Below are positions 1 through 8,105 of a stretch of DNA of 64,000 nt, one piece after another. The position numbers and the translations under genes are program-made. Location: positions 5,580,001-5,644,000 of the forward strand of contig NZ_JACBYV010000001.1 of assembly GCF_013408425.1 (NCBI RefSeq), in the 5' to 3' direction. The notes under the pieces are model-generated. The model worked only from the letters and a program-made list of their open reading frames with translations. It searched no databases and was not told the origin of the DNA. The stretch comes from Pseudomonas flavescens (GTDB lineage Bacteria > Pseudomonadota > Gammaproteobacteria > Pseudomonadales > Pseudomonadaceae). Numbering within the stretch: the stretch's first letter is position 1; each line of letters starts with the position of its first letter.

Positions 1-1989
1 GTGCTGCAGCGCCGCACCAAGAACAATCCGGTGCTGATCGGCGAGCCTGGCGTGGGCAAGACCGCCATTGCCGAAGGGCTGGCCCAGCGGATCGTCAATG
101 GTGAAGTGCCGGACGGCCTCAAGGACAAACGCCTGCTGTCATTGGATATGGGCTCGCTGATCGCCGGTGCCAAGTTCCGCGGCGAGTTCGAGGAGCGCCT
201 CAAGGCCGTACTCAACGAACTGTCCAAGCAGGAGGGCCGCGTCATTCTGTTCATCGACGAACTGCATACCATGGTCGGAGCCGGCAAGGCCGAGGGCGCC
301 ATGGACGCCGGCAACATGCTCAAGCCGTCCCTGGCTCGTGGTGAACTGCACTGCGTGGGCGCCACCACCCTGAACGAGTATCGCCAGTTCATCGAGAAGG
401 ATGCCGCGCTGGAGCGTCGCTTCCAGAAGGTGCTGGTCGACGAACCGAGCGAAGAAGACACCATTGCCATCCTGCGTGGCCTCAAGGAGCGTTACGAGGT
501 GCACCACAAGGTGGCCATCACCGACGGTGCGATCATCGCCGCGGCCAAGCTCAGCCATCGCTACATCACCGATCGCCAGTTGCCGGACAAGGCCATCGAC
601 CTGATCGACGAAGCCGCCAGCCGCATCCGCATGGAAATCGACTCCAAGCCGGAGGTGCTCGATCGACTGGATCGTCGTCTGATCCAGCTCAAGGTGGAAG
701 CCCAGGCGCTCAAGAAGGAAGAAGACGAGGCGGCCAAGAAACGCTTCGTCAAACTGCAGGAAGACATCGCCAAGCTCGAGAAGGAGTACTCCGATCTCGA
801 TGAAATCTGGAAATCGGAAAAGGCCGAAGTTCAGGGCTCGGCGCAGATCCAGCAGAAGATCGAACAGTCGCGTACCGAACTCGAAGCGGCTCGCCGCAAG
901 GGCGACCTGAACCGCATGGCCGAATTGCAGTACGGGATCATCCCCGACCTGGAGCGCAGCCTGCAGATGGTCGATCAGCACGGCAAGACCGAAAACCAGT
1001 TGCTGCGCAGCAAGGTCACCGAGGAAGAGATTGCCGAGGTCGTCTCCAAGTGGACCGGCATTCCGGTGTCGAAGATGCTCGAGGGTGAGCGCGACAAGCT
1101 GCTGAAGATGGAAGGGCTGCTGCACCAGCGGGTCATCGGTCAGGACGAAGCCGTGGTGGCCGTCGCCAATGCCGTGCGTCGTTCCCGGGCAGGCCTGTCG
1201 GACCCTAACCGGCCCAGCGGCTCGTTCCTGTTCCTTGGCCCGACCGGTGTCGGCAAGACCGAACTGTGCAAGGCGCTGGCCGAGTTCCTCTTCGATACGG
1301 AAGACGCTCTGGTGCGCATCGACATGTCCGAGTTCATGGAGAAGCATTCCGTCGCTCGTCTGATCGGCGCCCCACCGGGCTATGTCGGTTACGAGGAGGG
1401 CGGCTACCTGACCGAGGCAGTACGCCGTAAACCCTACTCGGTGGTGCTGCTCGACGAGGTCGAGAAGGCTCACCCGGACGTCTTCAACGTGCTGCTGCAA
1501 GTGCTCGAGGATGGTCGCCTGACCGATAGCCATGGCCGTACCGTGGACTTCAAGAACACCGTGATCGTGATGACCTCCAACCTGGGATCTGCGCAGATTC
1601 AGGAGCTGGTCGGTGATCGCGAGGCGCAGCGCGCGGCGGTCATGGACGCGGTGGGCAATCACTTCCGCCCGGAGTTCGTCAACCGTATCGACGAGGTGGT
1701 GGTGTTCGAACCGCTTGCCCGCGAGCAGATCGCCGGCATTGCCCGTATCCAGCTGTCGCGCCTGCTGCAGCGCCTGGCCGAGCGCGAGCTCAGCCTGGAA
1801 TTGTCCGACGAGGCGATGGACAAGCTGATTGCCGTGGGTTACGACCCGGTGTACGGCGCACGGCCATTGAAGCGGGCGATCCAGCGCTGGATCGAGAACC
1901 CGCTGGCGCAGATGATCCTGGCTGGCAAGTTCAACCCCGGCAGCACGGTCATCGGCAAGGTGGACGGCGAGGAAATCGTTTTCGCCTGA
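1..1989 (+). CDS. clpB: ATP-dependent chaperone ClpB, 3' part (5' end outside window)
   Basis: Hexameric AAA+ disaggregase that pulls polypeptides out of cytoplasmic aggregates together with DnaK. The visible 662 residues begin just before the first Walker A (GEPGVGKT, near residue 15), then Walker B (ILFIDELH), the long charged coiled-coil middle domain (about 210-330), and the second AAA module with Walker A GPTGVGKT near 413 and [11 protein letters not shown]. Full-length ClpB is about 855 residues, so the N-terminal domain and start of NBD1 (about 190 residues) lie upstream. The GTG at position 1 is an internal valine codon (VLQRRTKNN), not a start. A strong hairpin follows the stop. Identity is very secure; only the 5' end is missing. 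Confidence 0.97.
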   Translation: MLQRRTKNNPVLIGEPGVGKTAIAEGLAQRIVNGEVPDGLKDKRLLSLDMGSLIAGAKFRGEFEERLKAVLNELSKQEGRVILFIDELHTMVGAGKAEGAMDAGNMLKPSLARGELHCVGATTLNEYRQFIEKDAALERRFQKVLVDEPSEEDTIAILRGLKERYEVHHKVAITDGAIIAAAKLSHRYITDRQLPDKAIDLIDEAASRIRMEIDSKPEVLDRLDRRLIQLKVEAQALKKEEDEAAKKRFVKLQEDIAKLEKEYSDLDEIWKSEKAEVQGSAQIQQKIEQSRTELEAARRKGDLNRMAELQYGIIPDLERSLQMVDQHGKTENQLLRSKVTEEEIAEVVSKWTGIPVSKMLEGERDKLLKMEGLLHQRVIGQDEAVVAVANAVRRSRAGLSDPNRPSGSFLFLGPTGVGKTELCKALAEFLFDTEDALVRIDMSEFMEKHSVARLIGAPPGYVGYEEGGYLTEAVRRKPYSVVLLDEVEKAHPDVFNVLLQVLEDGRLTDSHGRTVDFKNTVIVMTSNLGSAQIQELVGDREAQRAAVMDAVGNHFRPEFVNRIDEVVVFEPLAREQIAGIARIQLSRLLQRLAERELSLELSDEAMDKLIAVGYDPVYGARPLKRAIQRWIENPLAQMILAGKFNPGSTVIGKVDGEEIVFA

Positions 1990-2010
1990 GTCCTACTCTG
2001 TGGAAAGACC

Positions 2011-2048
2011 AACGGCCGGTGTGAGTGATCACACCGGCCGTTCTATTT
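2011..2048 (+). terminator. clpB intrinsic terminator
   Basis: A perfect 13-bp stem (2011-2023 pairs with 2030-2042, arm AACGGCCGGTGTG) with a 6-nt loop, followed by a short T-containing tail (CTATTT). It lies 22 bases after the clpB stop codon. Confidence 0.85.
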
Positions 2049-2110
2049 CGGCTCTCTTGTGGCCTGGGGAAGGTCGGCGCTAACAAAGCTGTAGCGGAAT
2101 GTGCAGATCC

Positions 2111-2165
2111 CTGTGGGAGCGGGCCATGCCCGCGAAAAAGTCACGGGCATGGCCCGTTCCCACAG
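2111..2165. repeat. REP-type inverted repeat
   Basis: Two 21-base arms (2111-2131 and 2145-2165, arm CTGTGGGAGCGGGCCATGCCC) are inverted with one mismatch around a 13-base loop. It lies between two genes that converge (clpB and the lipoprotein gene). The same arm recurs in the repeat array at 48.5-49.7 kb, so this is a dispersed family member rather than a simple terminator. Confidence 0.8.
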
Positions 2166-2200
2166 TAGAACGATCACATAAGGCAGTAGAGCCGCTCCAT

Positions 2201-2830
2201 TCAGGGCTTGCCGCTACCTGGCGCATTGCGCCGCCCTTGTTCCACCACCCAGTCGATGACCTGCTGCGAGAGCTGGTCGTTGGCGGCGCCGAATGTCTTC
2301 ACCACCGATGGCACGGCGGTGTCGTTGGCGATATGCCGTACTTCGAAGCGGCGGCTGGCGAGGATGCGCTGATTGCCTGCCTGCACCAGGCGGGCGTCGA
2401 GCAGGATGTGCACTTCCGGCCGACCGTTGCGGTACTCGCTCTGGAAGGCGCGCAGGTCGCTACTCAGTTCAAGGTCGGCCTGCAGGCGGCTGTCGTCGCT
2501 GCTGACGGCACCGATACGACCGTCATCGAGAAACGCACCGATCAGCCGATCGCGAAACAGGGCGGGAGCACGATCGCTCCAGCGCGCCCCCTGGTAGGCG
2601 CTGATCAGGTCGCCGTCCGGCAGCACGGCAATTCGTGGGCTGTCGAGCAACTGGCTGCTCTGCGGTCGGTTGACCCGTAGCGACCAGTTTTCTCGCGGCA
2701 CATCCGCGGCGCGTACGGGCAGATTGCTGGGCAGCAGGTAAACGCTCAGCGTCTCGCCCGCGGGAAGAATCGAGCAGGCGCTGAGCAGACCGGTCAGCAA
2801 CAGAGCGCCAGCGGTGGCGAGTGCTTTCAT
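2201..2830 (-). CDS. ABC-type transport auxiliary lipoprotein (Mla/Pqi-like)
   Basis: Predicted outer- or inner-membrane-anchored lipoprotein of 209 residues, related to the ABC-type transport auxiliary (PqiC-like) lipoproteins that accompany MCE transporters. The N-terminus is a lipoprotein signal with lipobox LLSAC (Cys19). The rest has the family pattern of a YLL segment near the N-terminus, RxAVLPDGD and a C-terminal motif rich in alternating strands ending in VIDWVVEQGRR. Its ATG overlaps the stop of the upstream MCE gene by four bases, so it is the last gene of a four-gene operon. Inferred role: periplasmic partner linking the inner-membrane MCE ring to the outer membrane. Specific substrate unknown. 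Confidence 0.85.
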   Translation of the reverse strand: MKALATAGALLLTGLLSACSILPAGETLSVYLLPSNLPVRAADVPRENWSLRVNRPQSSQLLDSPRIAVLPDGDLISAYQGARWSDRAPALFRDRLIGAFLDDGRIGAVSSDDSRLQADLELSSDLRAFQSEYRNGRPEVHILLDARLVQAGNQRILASRRFEVRHIANDTAVPSVVKTFGAANDQLSQQVIDWVVEQGRRNAPGSGKP

Positions 2831-3744
2831 GGTTGGAACTCCTTGATGCTGTCGCTGCGCAGCAGGTAGCCGGCGGGGTCCTCTTCCAGGCGCCGTGAGA
2901 ACGAGCGCAGAGAGCCGAGCGTGTCACGCAGTTCGTTGATGGCCGGGCCCAGCTCACCGATGCCCTGCATACCGCCGTCGAGTGCGGCACGGTTATCCTG
3001 CAGCAACTGCTCTATATTGTTGCTGGTGCGCTCGAGCGAGGTCACCAGGCGTTCGGCACTGTCCAGGGTGTTCTGCGCCGGGCCGGAGAACAGCTGGTTG
3101 GCGTTGTTCATCAGGGCTGCGGCTTCGCGTCCGGCGGCGCTCATCTGAGTCAGTGCCTCGCGCAGTTCGTCACGCTGTTCGGAAACGCTGGCGGTGATCT
3201 GCTCGAGATTGCGCAGGGTCTTGGCGATGTTCTGGGTGTTCTCGCGGGAGAACATGGCGTTGGCGCGGTCGAGCAGGCGAGTGACGCTGACCATCAGGTC
3301 TTCGCCATTGGCCATCAGCCGTGACAGCGGCGAGCGGTCGGCGATGATCACCGGCGTTGCACCATTGCCTGCTTTCAACGGCGGGCTTTCGGGTGAGCCA
3401 CCATGCAGCTGGATCACCGCGCCACCGGTGATATTGGTGATGGTCAAGCGCGCGCGGGTGTCTTCCTTGATCGGTGTGGAACTGGTGATGCGGATGTTCG
3501 CGTGCACCTTGCGCGGATCCTGCGGGTCGAGGGTCAGGCTGGTGACGTCACCTACGCGAATGCCGCTGTATTGCACGGCGCTGCCCTGGGACAGGCCGCT
3601 GACCGCCTCGGTGAAGACCACTTCGTAGTAGTTGAACTGCTTGTCCGCGCTGGACTTGCCCAGCCACAGGGCGAACAGCAGGATGGCGCTGACGATCGCC
3701 ACCGTGAACATGCCTATCAATACGTGGTGGGCACGCGGTTCCAT
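2827..3744 (-). CDS. MlaD-family MCE protein
   Basis: Periplasmic lipid-binding subunit of an MCE-type ABC transporter, 305 residues. A single N-terminal membrane anchor (about residues 8-28) is followed by the MCE domain (about 38-115, with SGLSQGSAVQYSGIRVGDV) and a long helical C-terminal part (about 140-295) typical of MCE proteins that form tubes or needles. It is longer than E. coli MlaD (183 residues), resembling the second Mla-like system of Pseudomonas. Its ATG follows directly after the TGA of the ATPase gene (TGAATG), and its end overlaps the lipoprotein gene, showing translational coupling. Confidence 0.92.
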   Translation of the reverse strand: MEPRAHHVLIGMFTVAIVSAILLFALWLGKSSADKQFNYYEVVFTEAVSGLSQGSAVQYSGIRVGDVTSLTLDPQDPRKVHANIRITSSTPIKEDTRARLTITNITGGAVIQLHGGSPESPPLKAGNGATPVIIADRSPLSRLMANGEDLMVSVTRLLDRANAMFSRENTQNIAKTLRNLEQITASVSEQRDELREALTQMSAAGREAAALMNNANQLFSGPAQNTLDSAERLVTSLERTSNNIEQLLQDNRAALDGGMQGIGELGPAINELRDTLGSLRSFSRRLEEDPAGYLLRSDSIKEFQP

Positions 3745-4527
3745 TCAAACACTCCTAGGCACAGCGGCCTGCTCGGCGGCGCGTCCGCGCGGTCCGTGAA
3801 AATAGTCGTGAATCCAGGCATCGTCGGTGGCGGCGACCACTTCCAGTCTGTCAGCCACCAGCACGCGTTTCTGCGACAGCACCGCCACCCGGTCACAGAG
3901 GGTGTAGAGCGTATCCAGATCGTGGGTAACCAGAAAAACGCTGAGGCCCAGGGCATCACGCAGGGTGCGTATCAACTGGTCGAAAGCCGCGGCGCCAATC
4001 GGGTCGAGGCCCGCCGTCGGTTCATCGAGAAACAGAATGTCCGGCTCCAGTGCCAGGGCGCGGGCCAGGGCTGCACGCTTGATCATGCCGCCCGACAACT
4101 CGGTCGGGTATTTGTCGCCCGCATGGCTGGGCAGGCCAACCAGCGCCACCTTGGATTCGGCCAGGCGCTCGGCACTGGCACGGGTGAGCCCGGCATGTTC
4201 GATCAGCGGCAGGGCGATGTTCTCCAGGACGGTGAGCGAGGAAAACAGCGCGCCACGCTGATAGAGCACGCCGAAGCGCCGCTCCAGTTCGGAGCGACGC
4301 TGTGCCGACAGCGTCAGCAGGTCTTCGCCGAATACCCGCACCGTGCCCGCGTTGGGCTGACGCAGGCCGACGATGGTGCGCAGCAGCACGGACTTGCCGG
4401 TACCCGAACCGCCCACCACGCCAAGCACTTCGCCGCGGTACAGATCGAGATCCAGATGCTGGTGAACCACCTGCGGGCCGAACTGATTGGTCAGGTCGCG
4501 TACCTGGATGATCGCTCTCTCGCTCAC
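3745..4527 (-). CDS. MlaF-family ABC transporter ATPase
   Basis: ATP-binding subunit driving an MCE lipid transporter, 260 residues. Walker A GGSGTGKS, ABC signature LSGGMIKRAALARA, Walker B ILFLDEPTAGLDP and the H-loop (THDLDT) are all present; the IKR in the signature is characteristic of MlaF-like ATPases. The reading frame stays open upstream, but the start is taken as the GTG at 4527 (VSERAIIQV) because it overlaps the permease stop by four bases (GTGA) and matches family N-termini. Second gene of the operon permease-ATPase-MCE-lipoprotein. Confidence 0.93.
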   Translation of the reverse strand: MSERAIIQVRDLTNQFGPQVVHQHLDLDLYRGEVLGVVGGSGTGKSVLLRTIVGLRQPNAGTVRVFGEDLLTLSAQRRSELERRFGVLYQRGALFSSLTVLENIALPLIEHAGLTRASAERLAESKVALVGLPSHAGDKYPTELSGGMIKRAALARALALEPDILFLDEPTAGLDPIGAAAFDQLIRTLRDALGLSVFLVTHDLDTLYTLCDRVAVLSQKRVLVADRLEVVAATDDAWIHDYFHGPRGRAAEQAAVPRSV

Positions 4528-5654
4528 CAGCCCATCTCCATCAGAAACAGGGCGGCCACGGCGTCCACCACGATCACCACGAAGATCGATTGCACCACGC
4601 TGGATGTGGTGCGTTCCCCCACCGAGCGGGCGCTGCCGGTGACCTTGAAGCCCTCCAGGCAACCGATCACGGCAATCAGAAAAGCGAAGATAGGTGCCTT
4701 GAGCATGCCCACCAGGAAGTGATTGATCGGGATGTTCTCCTGCAGCAGGTAGAGGAACATCGGCGGCGAGATATCCAGCGTCAGCATGCACACCATGGCG
4801 CCACCAACCATGCCACATACCATGGCGACGAATGTCAGCAGCGGCAGGGCGATGAGCATGGCGAACACCCGCGGCAGCACCAGCAGCTCCATCGGGTTGA
4901 GACCCAAAGTGCGGATCGCGTCGATTTCCTCGTTGGCCTTCATCGAGCCGATCTGCGCGGTGAAGGCACTGGCAGTGCGGCCGGCCATGAGAATGGCGGT
5001 GAGCAGTACGCCGAACTCACGCAGGAATGAGAACGCCACGAGGTCGACCGTGTAGATGGTCGCCCCGAAGTCGGCGAGGATGGTCGCGCCGAGGAAGGCC
5101 ACCACGGCGCCGACCAGAAAGGTCAGCAAGGCAACGATGGGCACCGCGTTGAGGCCGATCTGTTCCAGGTGTGAAGCCAGGGACGTCAGCCGCCAGCGGC
5201 GCGGGTTGAGCAGAATCAGCAGCATGCTGCTGAGGGTGAGGCCGACGAAGCCCAGCAGGCCGACCGCCTTGTGCCAGACCCCTTCCACCACTTCACCGAT
5301 ATGGCCGAAGAACTCCCGGTAGGTCGAGCGGGCGGGATGCTCGGCGGCCTGCTGATCCGTCTGCATGGCGGCGGCGACGGTCTGCAGCAAGGCGCGGCGT
5401 TCGTCGCTGAGCGTTGCCGTGGGCAGCAGCTCCATCAGCCGTTCGGCACCGAGCAACTCGACCAGCAGGCTGGCGCCAGCGGTATCCAGCGCGTCCAGTT
5501 CGCTGATGTCGGCATGCAGATCATCGGTGCGCTCGCGCCTGATCGCATCCACCTGAGGGAGCAGTGCACCATAGTGTGCGAGCGTCCAGTCTCCACCCAC
5601 CTTCAGCGCAGCGGCGTCGGCAGTGGCAAGGGAGATGTAGGGCGGGTTGGTCAT
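4524..5654 (-). CDS. MlaE-family permease with N-terminal STAS domain
   Basis: Inner-membrane permease of the MCE transporter, 376 residues against about 260 for plain MlaE. The first 110 residues are soluble and resemble a STAS domain (GDWTLAHYGALLPQVDAI, ISELDALDTAGASLLVELL), i.e. the MlaB function fused to the permease. Membrane segments follow from about residue 150, including the MlaE pattern AFTAQIGSMKANEEIDAIRTLGLNP. First gene of the operon; its upstream region holds no clear strong Shine-Dalgarno sequence. No MlaC gene is present here, as in other Pseudomonas systems of this second type. Confidence 0.92.
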   Translation of the reverse strand: MTNPPYISLATADAAALKVGGDWTLAHYGALLPQVDAIRRERTDDLHADISELDALDTAGASLLVELLGAERLMELLPTATLSDERRALLQTVAAAMQTDQQAAEHPARSTYREFFGHIGEVVEGVWHKAVGLLGFVGLTLSSMLLILLNPRRWRLTSLASHLEQIGLNAVPIVALLTFLVGAVVAFLGATILADFGATIYTVDLVAFSFLREFGVLLTAILMAGRTASAFTAQIGSMKANEEIDAIRTLGLNPMELLVLPRVFAMLIALPLLTFVAMVCGMVGGAMVCMLTLDISPPMFLYLLQENIPINHFLVGMLKAPIFAFLIAVIGCLEGFKVTGSARSVGERTTSSVVQSIFVVIVVDAVAALFLMEMGW

Positions 5655-5919
5655 GGTCGACAGCTTAACGCTCGAACGTTCGTGTGGGACATCCGTAATA
5701 GAGCCTCAAGGGTCCCTTGTAAACCCTGGCTTGCATGCACGATTCGCAAGGCGCGTGGCAAACCCGCGCTGGTGCGGGCTATGGGTAATCGACTGACCAG
5801 GGCGGACGGGGTTCGAATAAATCGTTGCAGGCGATGAATCGAATCGCAAAAGCCCGATGGTTTTGCCAGGCAACAGACCCTAGCATTGATTCTTTCCGTC
5901 AGCGATTCAGGAGTTTCCC

Positions 5920-6522
5920 ATGCATATCGACGAAGCCATTCGCAGCCGCCGCGCCATCAAGGGCTACGACGCAGGGTTCACCCTCAGCAGTGAAGAGAAG
6001 AACGAGTTGCTGCAATTGGCACTGCTCGCGCCGTCAGCGTTCAACCTGCAGCATGTGCGGCTGGTCGAGGTCAGTGATCCGGCCTTGCGTCAGCAGATTC
6101 GCGAAGCTGGCTGGGGGCAGGCGCAGATGACCGATGCCTCGATGCTCGTGGTGATCTGTGCGCAGGTCGATAGCTGGGAGCAGAATGTCGGTCGAGTGTG
6201 GGAGGGGGCGCCGGTTGAAGTGCAGCAGTACATGGCGGGTGCCATCGACACCTACTACCGTGACAAGCCTCAGGTGCAGCGCGACGAGACCATGCGCAGT
6301 TGTGGCCTGATGGCGCAGACCCTGATGCTGGCCGCTCGTGGCAAGGGCCTGGACTCCTGTCCCATGGATGGTTTCGATTTCGATGCCGTGGCCAAGCTGA
6401 TCAATCTGCCGGAAAATCACGTGATCGGCCTGATGGTCGCGGTGGGCAGAAAAGCTGTCGATGCCAAGCCGCGGATCGGCAAGCTGCCATTCGACGAGGT
6501 GGTGATCCGCGACCGGTTCTGA
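5920..6522 (+). CDS. Nitroreductase family protein
   Basis: FMN-dependent NAD(P)H oxidoreductase of the nitroreductase superfamily, 200 residues. The N-terminal motif RSRRAIKGYDAGF, the phosphate/FMN-contacting LLAPSAFNLQ and the C-terminal ENHVIGLMVAVGRK are family hallmarks. Start ATG is preceded by CAGGAG. Physiological substrate cannot be told; these enzymes reduce nitroaromatics, quinones or act on flavin-dependent dehydrogenations. It stands alone, with 265 bases without a gene on the upstream side in which no clear regulatory site was recognised. Confidence 0.88.
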   Translation: MHIDEAIRSRRAIKGYDAGFTLSSEEKNELLQLALLAPSAFNLQHVRLVEVSDPALRQQIREAGWGQAQMTDASMLVVICAQVDSWEQNVGRVWEGAPVEVQQYMAGAIDTYYRDKPQVQRDETMRSCGLMAQTLMLAARGKGLDSCPMDGFDFDAVAKLINLPENHVIGLMVAVGRKAVDAKPRIGKLPFDEVVIRDRF

Positions 6523-6638
6523 TCATCCTTCGCTTTCTTGGCGCGTGCTGCGTATCTTGGCCGAGGGGGTAATCAGCAGGAACCTAGTCCTGATCCGTTG
6601 CCTCCAAGCTTGTAGACCCGTCAAAAGCGAGGAATACC

Positions 6639-7061
6639 ATGCAAGTTCAAGTGAACAGCAACCATATCGAAGGCAGTGCCCGACTCCAGGAATGGGTCGG
6701 CGCATCGGTGGCGGATCGTCTGGAGCGTTACGAGGAGTTCCTGTCGCGTGTCGAAGTGCACATCAGCGACGAGAATGGCAGCAAGAGCGGTGCCGATGAC
6801 AAGCGCTGCCAGATCGAAGCCAGGCCCAAGGGCCATCAGCCGCTTTCGGTCACTCACAAGGCCGAGTCACTGGATCAGGCGGTGGAGGGCGCTGCCGAGA
6901 AGATGCGCCACGCGCTGGAGCATCTGGTCGGCAAGCTGGAAAGCAAAGCGGTCGGTACCGGACATCTCGAGCAGGAACTGGATGTCAGCGAGCCGGAAAA
7001 TTCCGATGCGCTGCTGCAAGAAGAGTTTCTGGAACGTCAGGAGGCGCTCGGCAAGGAATGA
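6639..7061 (+). CDS. HPF/RaiA-family ribosome-associated protein
   Basis: Small basic-acidic protein of 140 residues with the hibernation-factor fold: N-terminal MQVQVNSNHIEGSARLQEWV, central VEVHISDENG, and ESLDQAVEGAAEKMRHALEHLVGKL helix. Members bind the decoding centre of idle 30S subunits. It carries a 40-residue acidic C-terminal tail (about 101-140) not present in the shortest HPF proteins and too short to be the long-HPF dimerisation domain. It is not next to rpoN, so it is probably a paralogue rather than the main hpf. Start ATG follows GCGAGGA at a good distance. A very long hairpin lies after the stop. Confidence 0.85.
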   Translation: MQVQVNSNHIEGSARLQEWVGASVADRLERYEEFLSRVEVHISDENGSKSGADDKRCQIEARPKGHQPLSVTHKAESLDQAVEGAAEKMRHALEHLVGKLESKAVGTGHLEQELDVSEPENSDALLQEEFLERQEALGKE

Positions 7062-7115
7062 TTTCTCGATGCGCTTACTCGTCCGGGTGAGCGCATGTTC
7101 CCAACTCGTGCATGA

Positions 7116-7165
7116 AACCGGCCGCCATGGGGCGTCGTTATCGCGACGTCCCATGGCGGCCGGTT
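7116..7165. terminator. Long bidirectional terminator-like hairpin
   Basis: Arms 7116-7137 and 7144-7165 (AACCGGCCGCCATGGGGCGT...) are inverted with one G.T mismatch over 22 bases and a 6-base loop. It sits between the convergent HPF-like gene (ends 7061) and the coiled-coil protein gene (ends 7172), where it can stop transcription from both sides. Confidence 0.75.
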
Positions 7166-7171
7166 CGTTTG

Positions 7172-7675
7172 TCAGGCCACCAGGCTGCGTCCGATGAAGT
7201 CCGGTGACTCGGTCTGCCGATACGTCGAGATGGCTTGCTCGGCCAATCGCGGGCTGACCTGGTAGGCATTGGTGGCCGCTGGATTGGTTTCCAGTTGTAC
7301 CCGCTGCCTTGCCAGGTTCTCCGCCGACAGCGGGTTGAGGTTGTCCTGACGCTGCTCCTGCAAGGTTTCCAGGCGCTGCTCACGCAATTGCTCATCGAGA
7401 GCGCTCGCCGCATCTTCACGTTCGAGACGCAACTGCAGCGCTCGCTCTTCTCTCTCCTCCTGCAAGGCGATGCGCTGCTCACGTGCCTCACGCAGCTGCT
7501 CCTGGCGATCCTGCTCCAGGCGCTGACGTTCGAGCAGGCGTTCCTGTGCTTCATTGAGACGCTGAGCGGACGGCGTCACCCGCTCCAGTTGGTTGGTCTG
7601 CAGGCCATTGCCCGACGACGTAACGGGGCGGTAGCTGTACTGGCCGATATTCATGCCGTCGATAGAAAGGGGCAT
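7172..7675 (-). CDS. Conserved hypothetical protein, glutamine/arginine/glutamate-rich coiled coil
   Basis: No function recognised. The 167-residue protein begins MPLSIDGMNIGQYSYRPV and has a central block (about 38-115) of R, E, Q and L that is almost certainly a long coiled coil (LLERQRLEQDRQEQLREARE). The C-terminal part (NPLSAENLARQRV ... YQVSPRLAEQAISTYRQ) contains motifs that I associate with small Pseudomonas structural or flagellar-related proteins, but this is not firm. No signal peptide or membrane segment. A good Shine-Dalgarno (GAGGTGA) precedes the ATG. Confidence 0.75.
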   Translation of the reverse strand: MPLSIDGMNIGQYSYRPVTSSGNGLQTNQLERVTPSAQRLNEAQERLLERQRLEQDRQEQLREAREQRIALQEEREERALQLRLEREDAASALDEQLREQRLETLQEQRQDNLNPLSAENLARQRVQLETNPAATNAYQVSPRLAEQAISTYRQTESPDFIGRSLVA

Positions 7676-8105
7676 GAGTCACCTCATCTTTCGCTTCGAT
7701 GCTTTCAGTCTAAGCCCGGTATCACGCATCCCTTAGGCGGATGTGTCATAAACCCAAGAACCGGATGGACTAGCACTTTTTCGGTGGCTGAATGTCGGGC
7801 AGTCGCGTCGATCTGCGTCATCTGCGTGCAAAGGTGCATGGTTGCTCGCCTGCGCGGTCAGAGGCCAAATGCCCGAGCGAAGCGCCTTGCGGCGGGGAAG
7901 TGCGTTGCGGAGCATGCTGTATGTCCCCAAGAACGCGACGAATGGCAGGAGTCATCGGCTTTTCCGGGCAGATGTCGTTTCACGGCCTACTATGAACAGC
8001 AGGGGCCGTTGCCTGATCGTGGTGATCTGCGAGTTCGTACGATTCGTAAAAAAGCATGGCCTGCCGCGCAATCATCCAAGCGCTCCACTGGAAGAGGAAA
8101 GCGTC
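7676..8105. other. 430-base stretch without a recognised gene
   Basis: Divergent spacer between the coiled-coil gene and the iron-ADH gene. The ADH frame stays open back to 7842, but no family homology is apparent there and a good Shine-Dalgarno (AGAGGAAA) is next to the ATG at 8106. No clear sigma-54 or strong sigma-70 promoter, hairpin or repeat was seen. Confidence 0.5.

Noticed and set aside
1..3. GTG at position 1 as the start of ClpB
   Set aside because: The protein begins in the middle of NBD1; GTG is a valine codon in VLQRRTKN. The true start is upstream of the window.
139..1662. 507-codon antisense frame in clpB
   Set aside because: Shadow of a high-GC gene; no homology, no ribosome binding site, opposite to an evident gene.
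7842..8105. N-terminal extension of the iron-ADH protein
   Set aside because: The frame is open but the Shine-Dalgarno and family N-terminus put the start at 8106.
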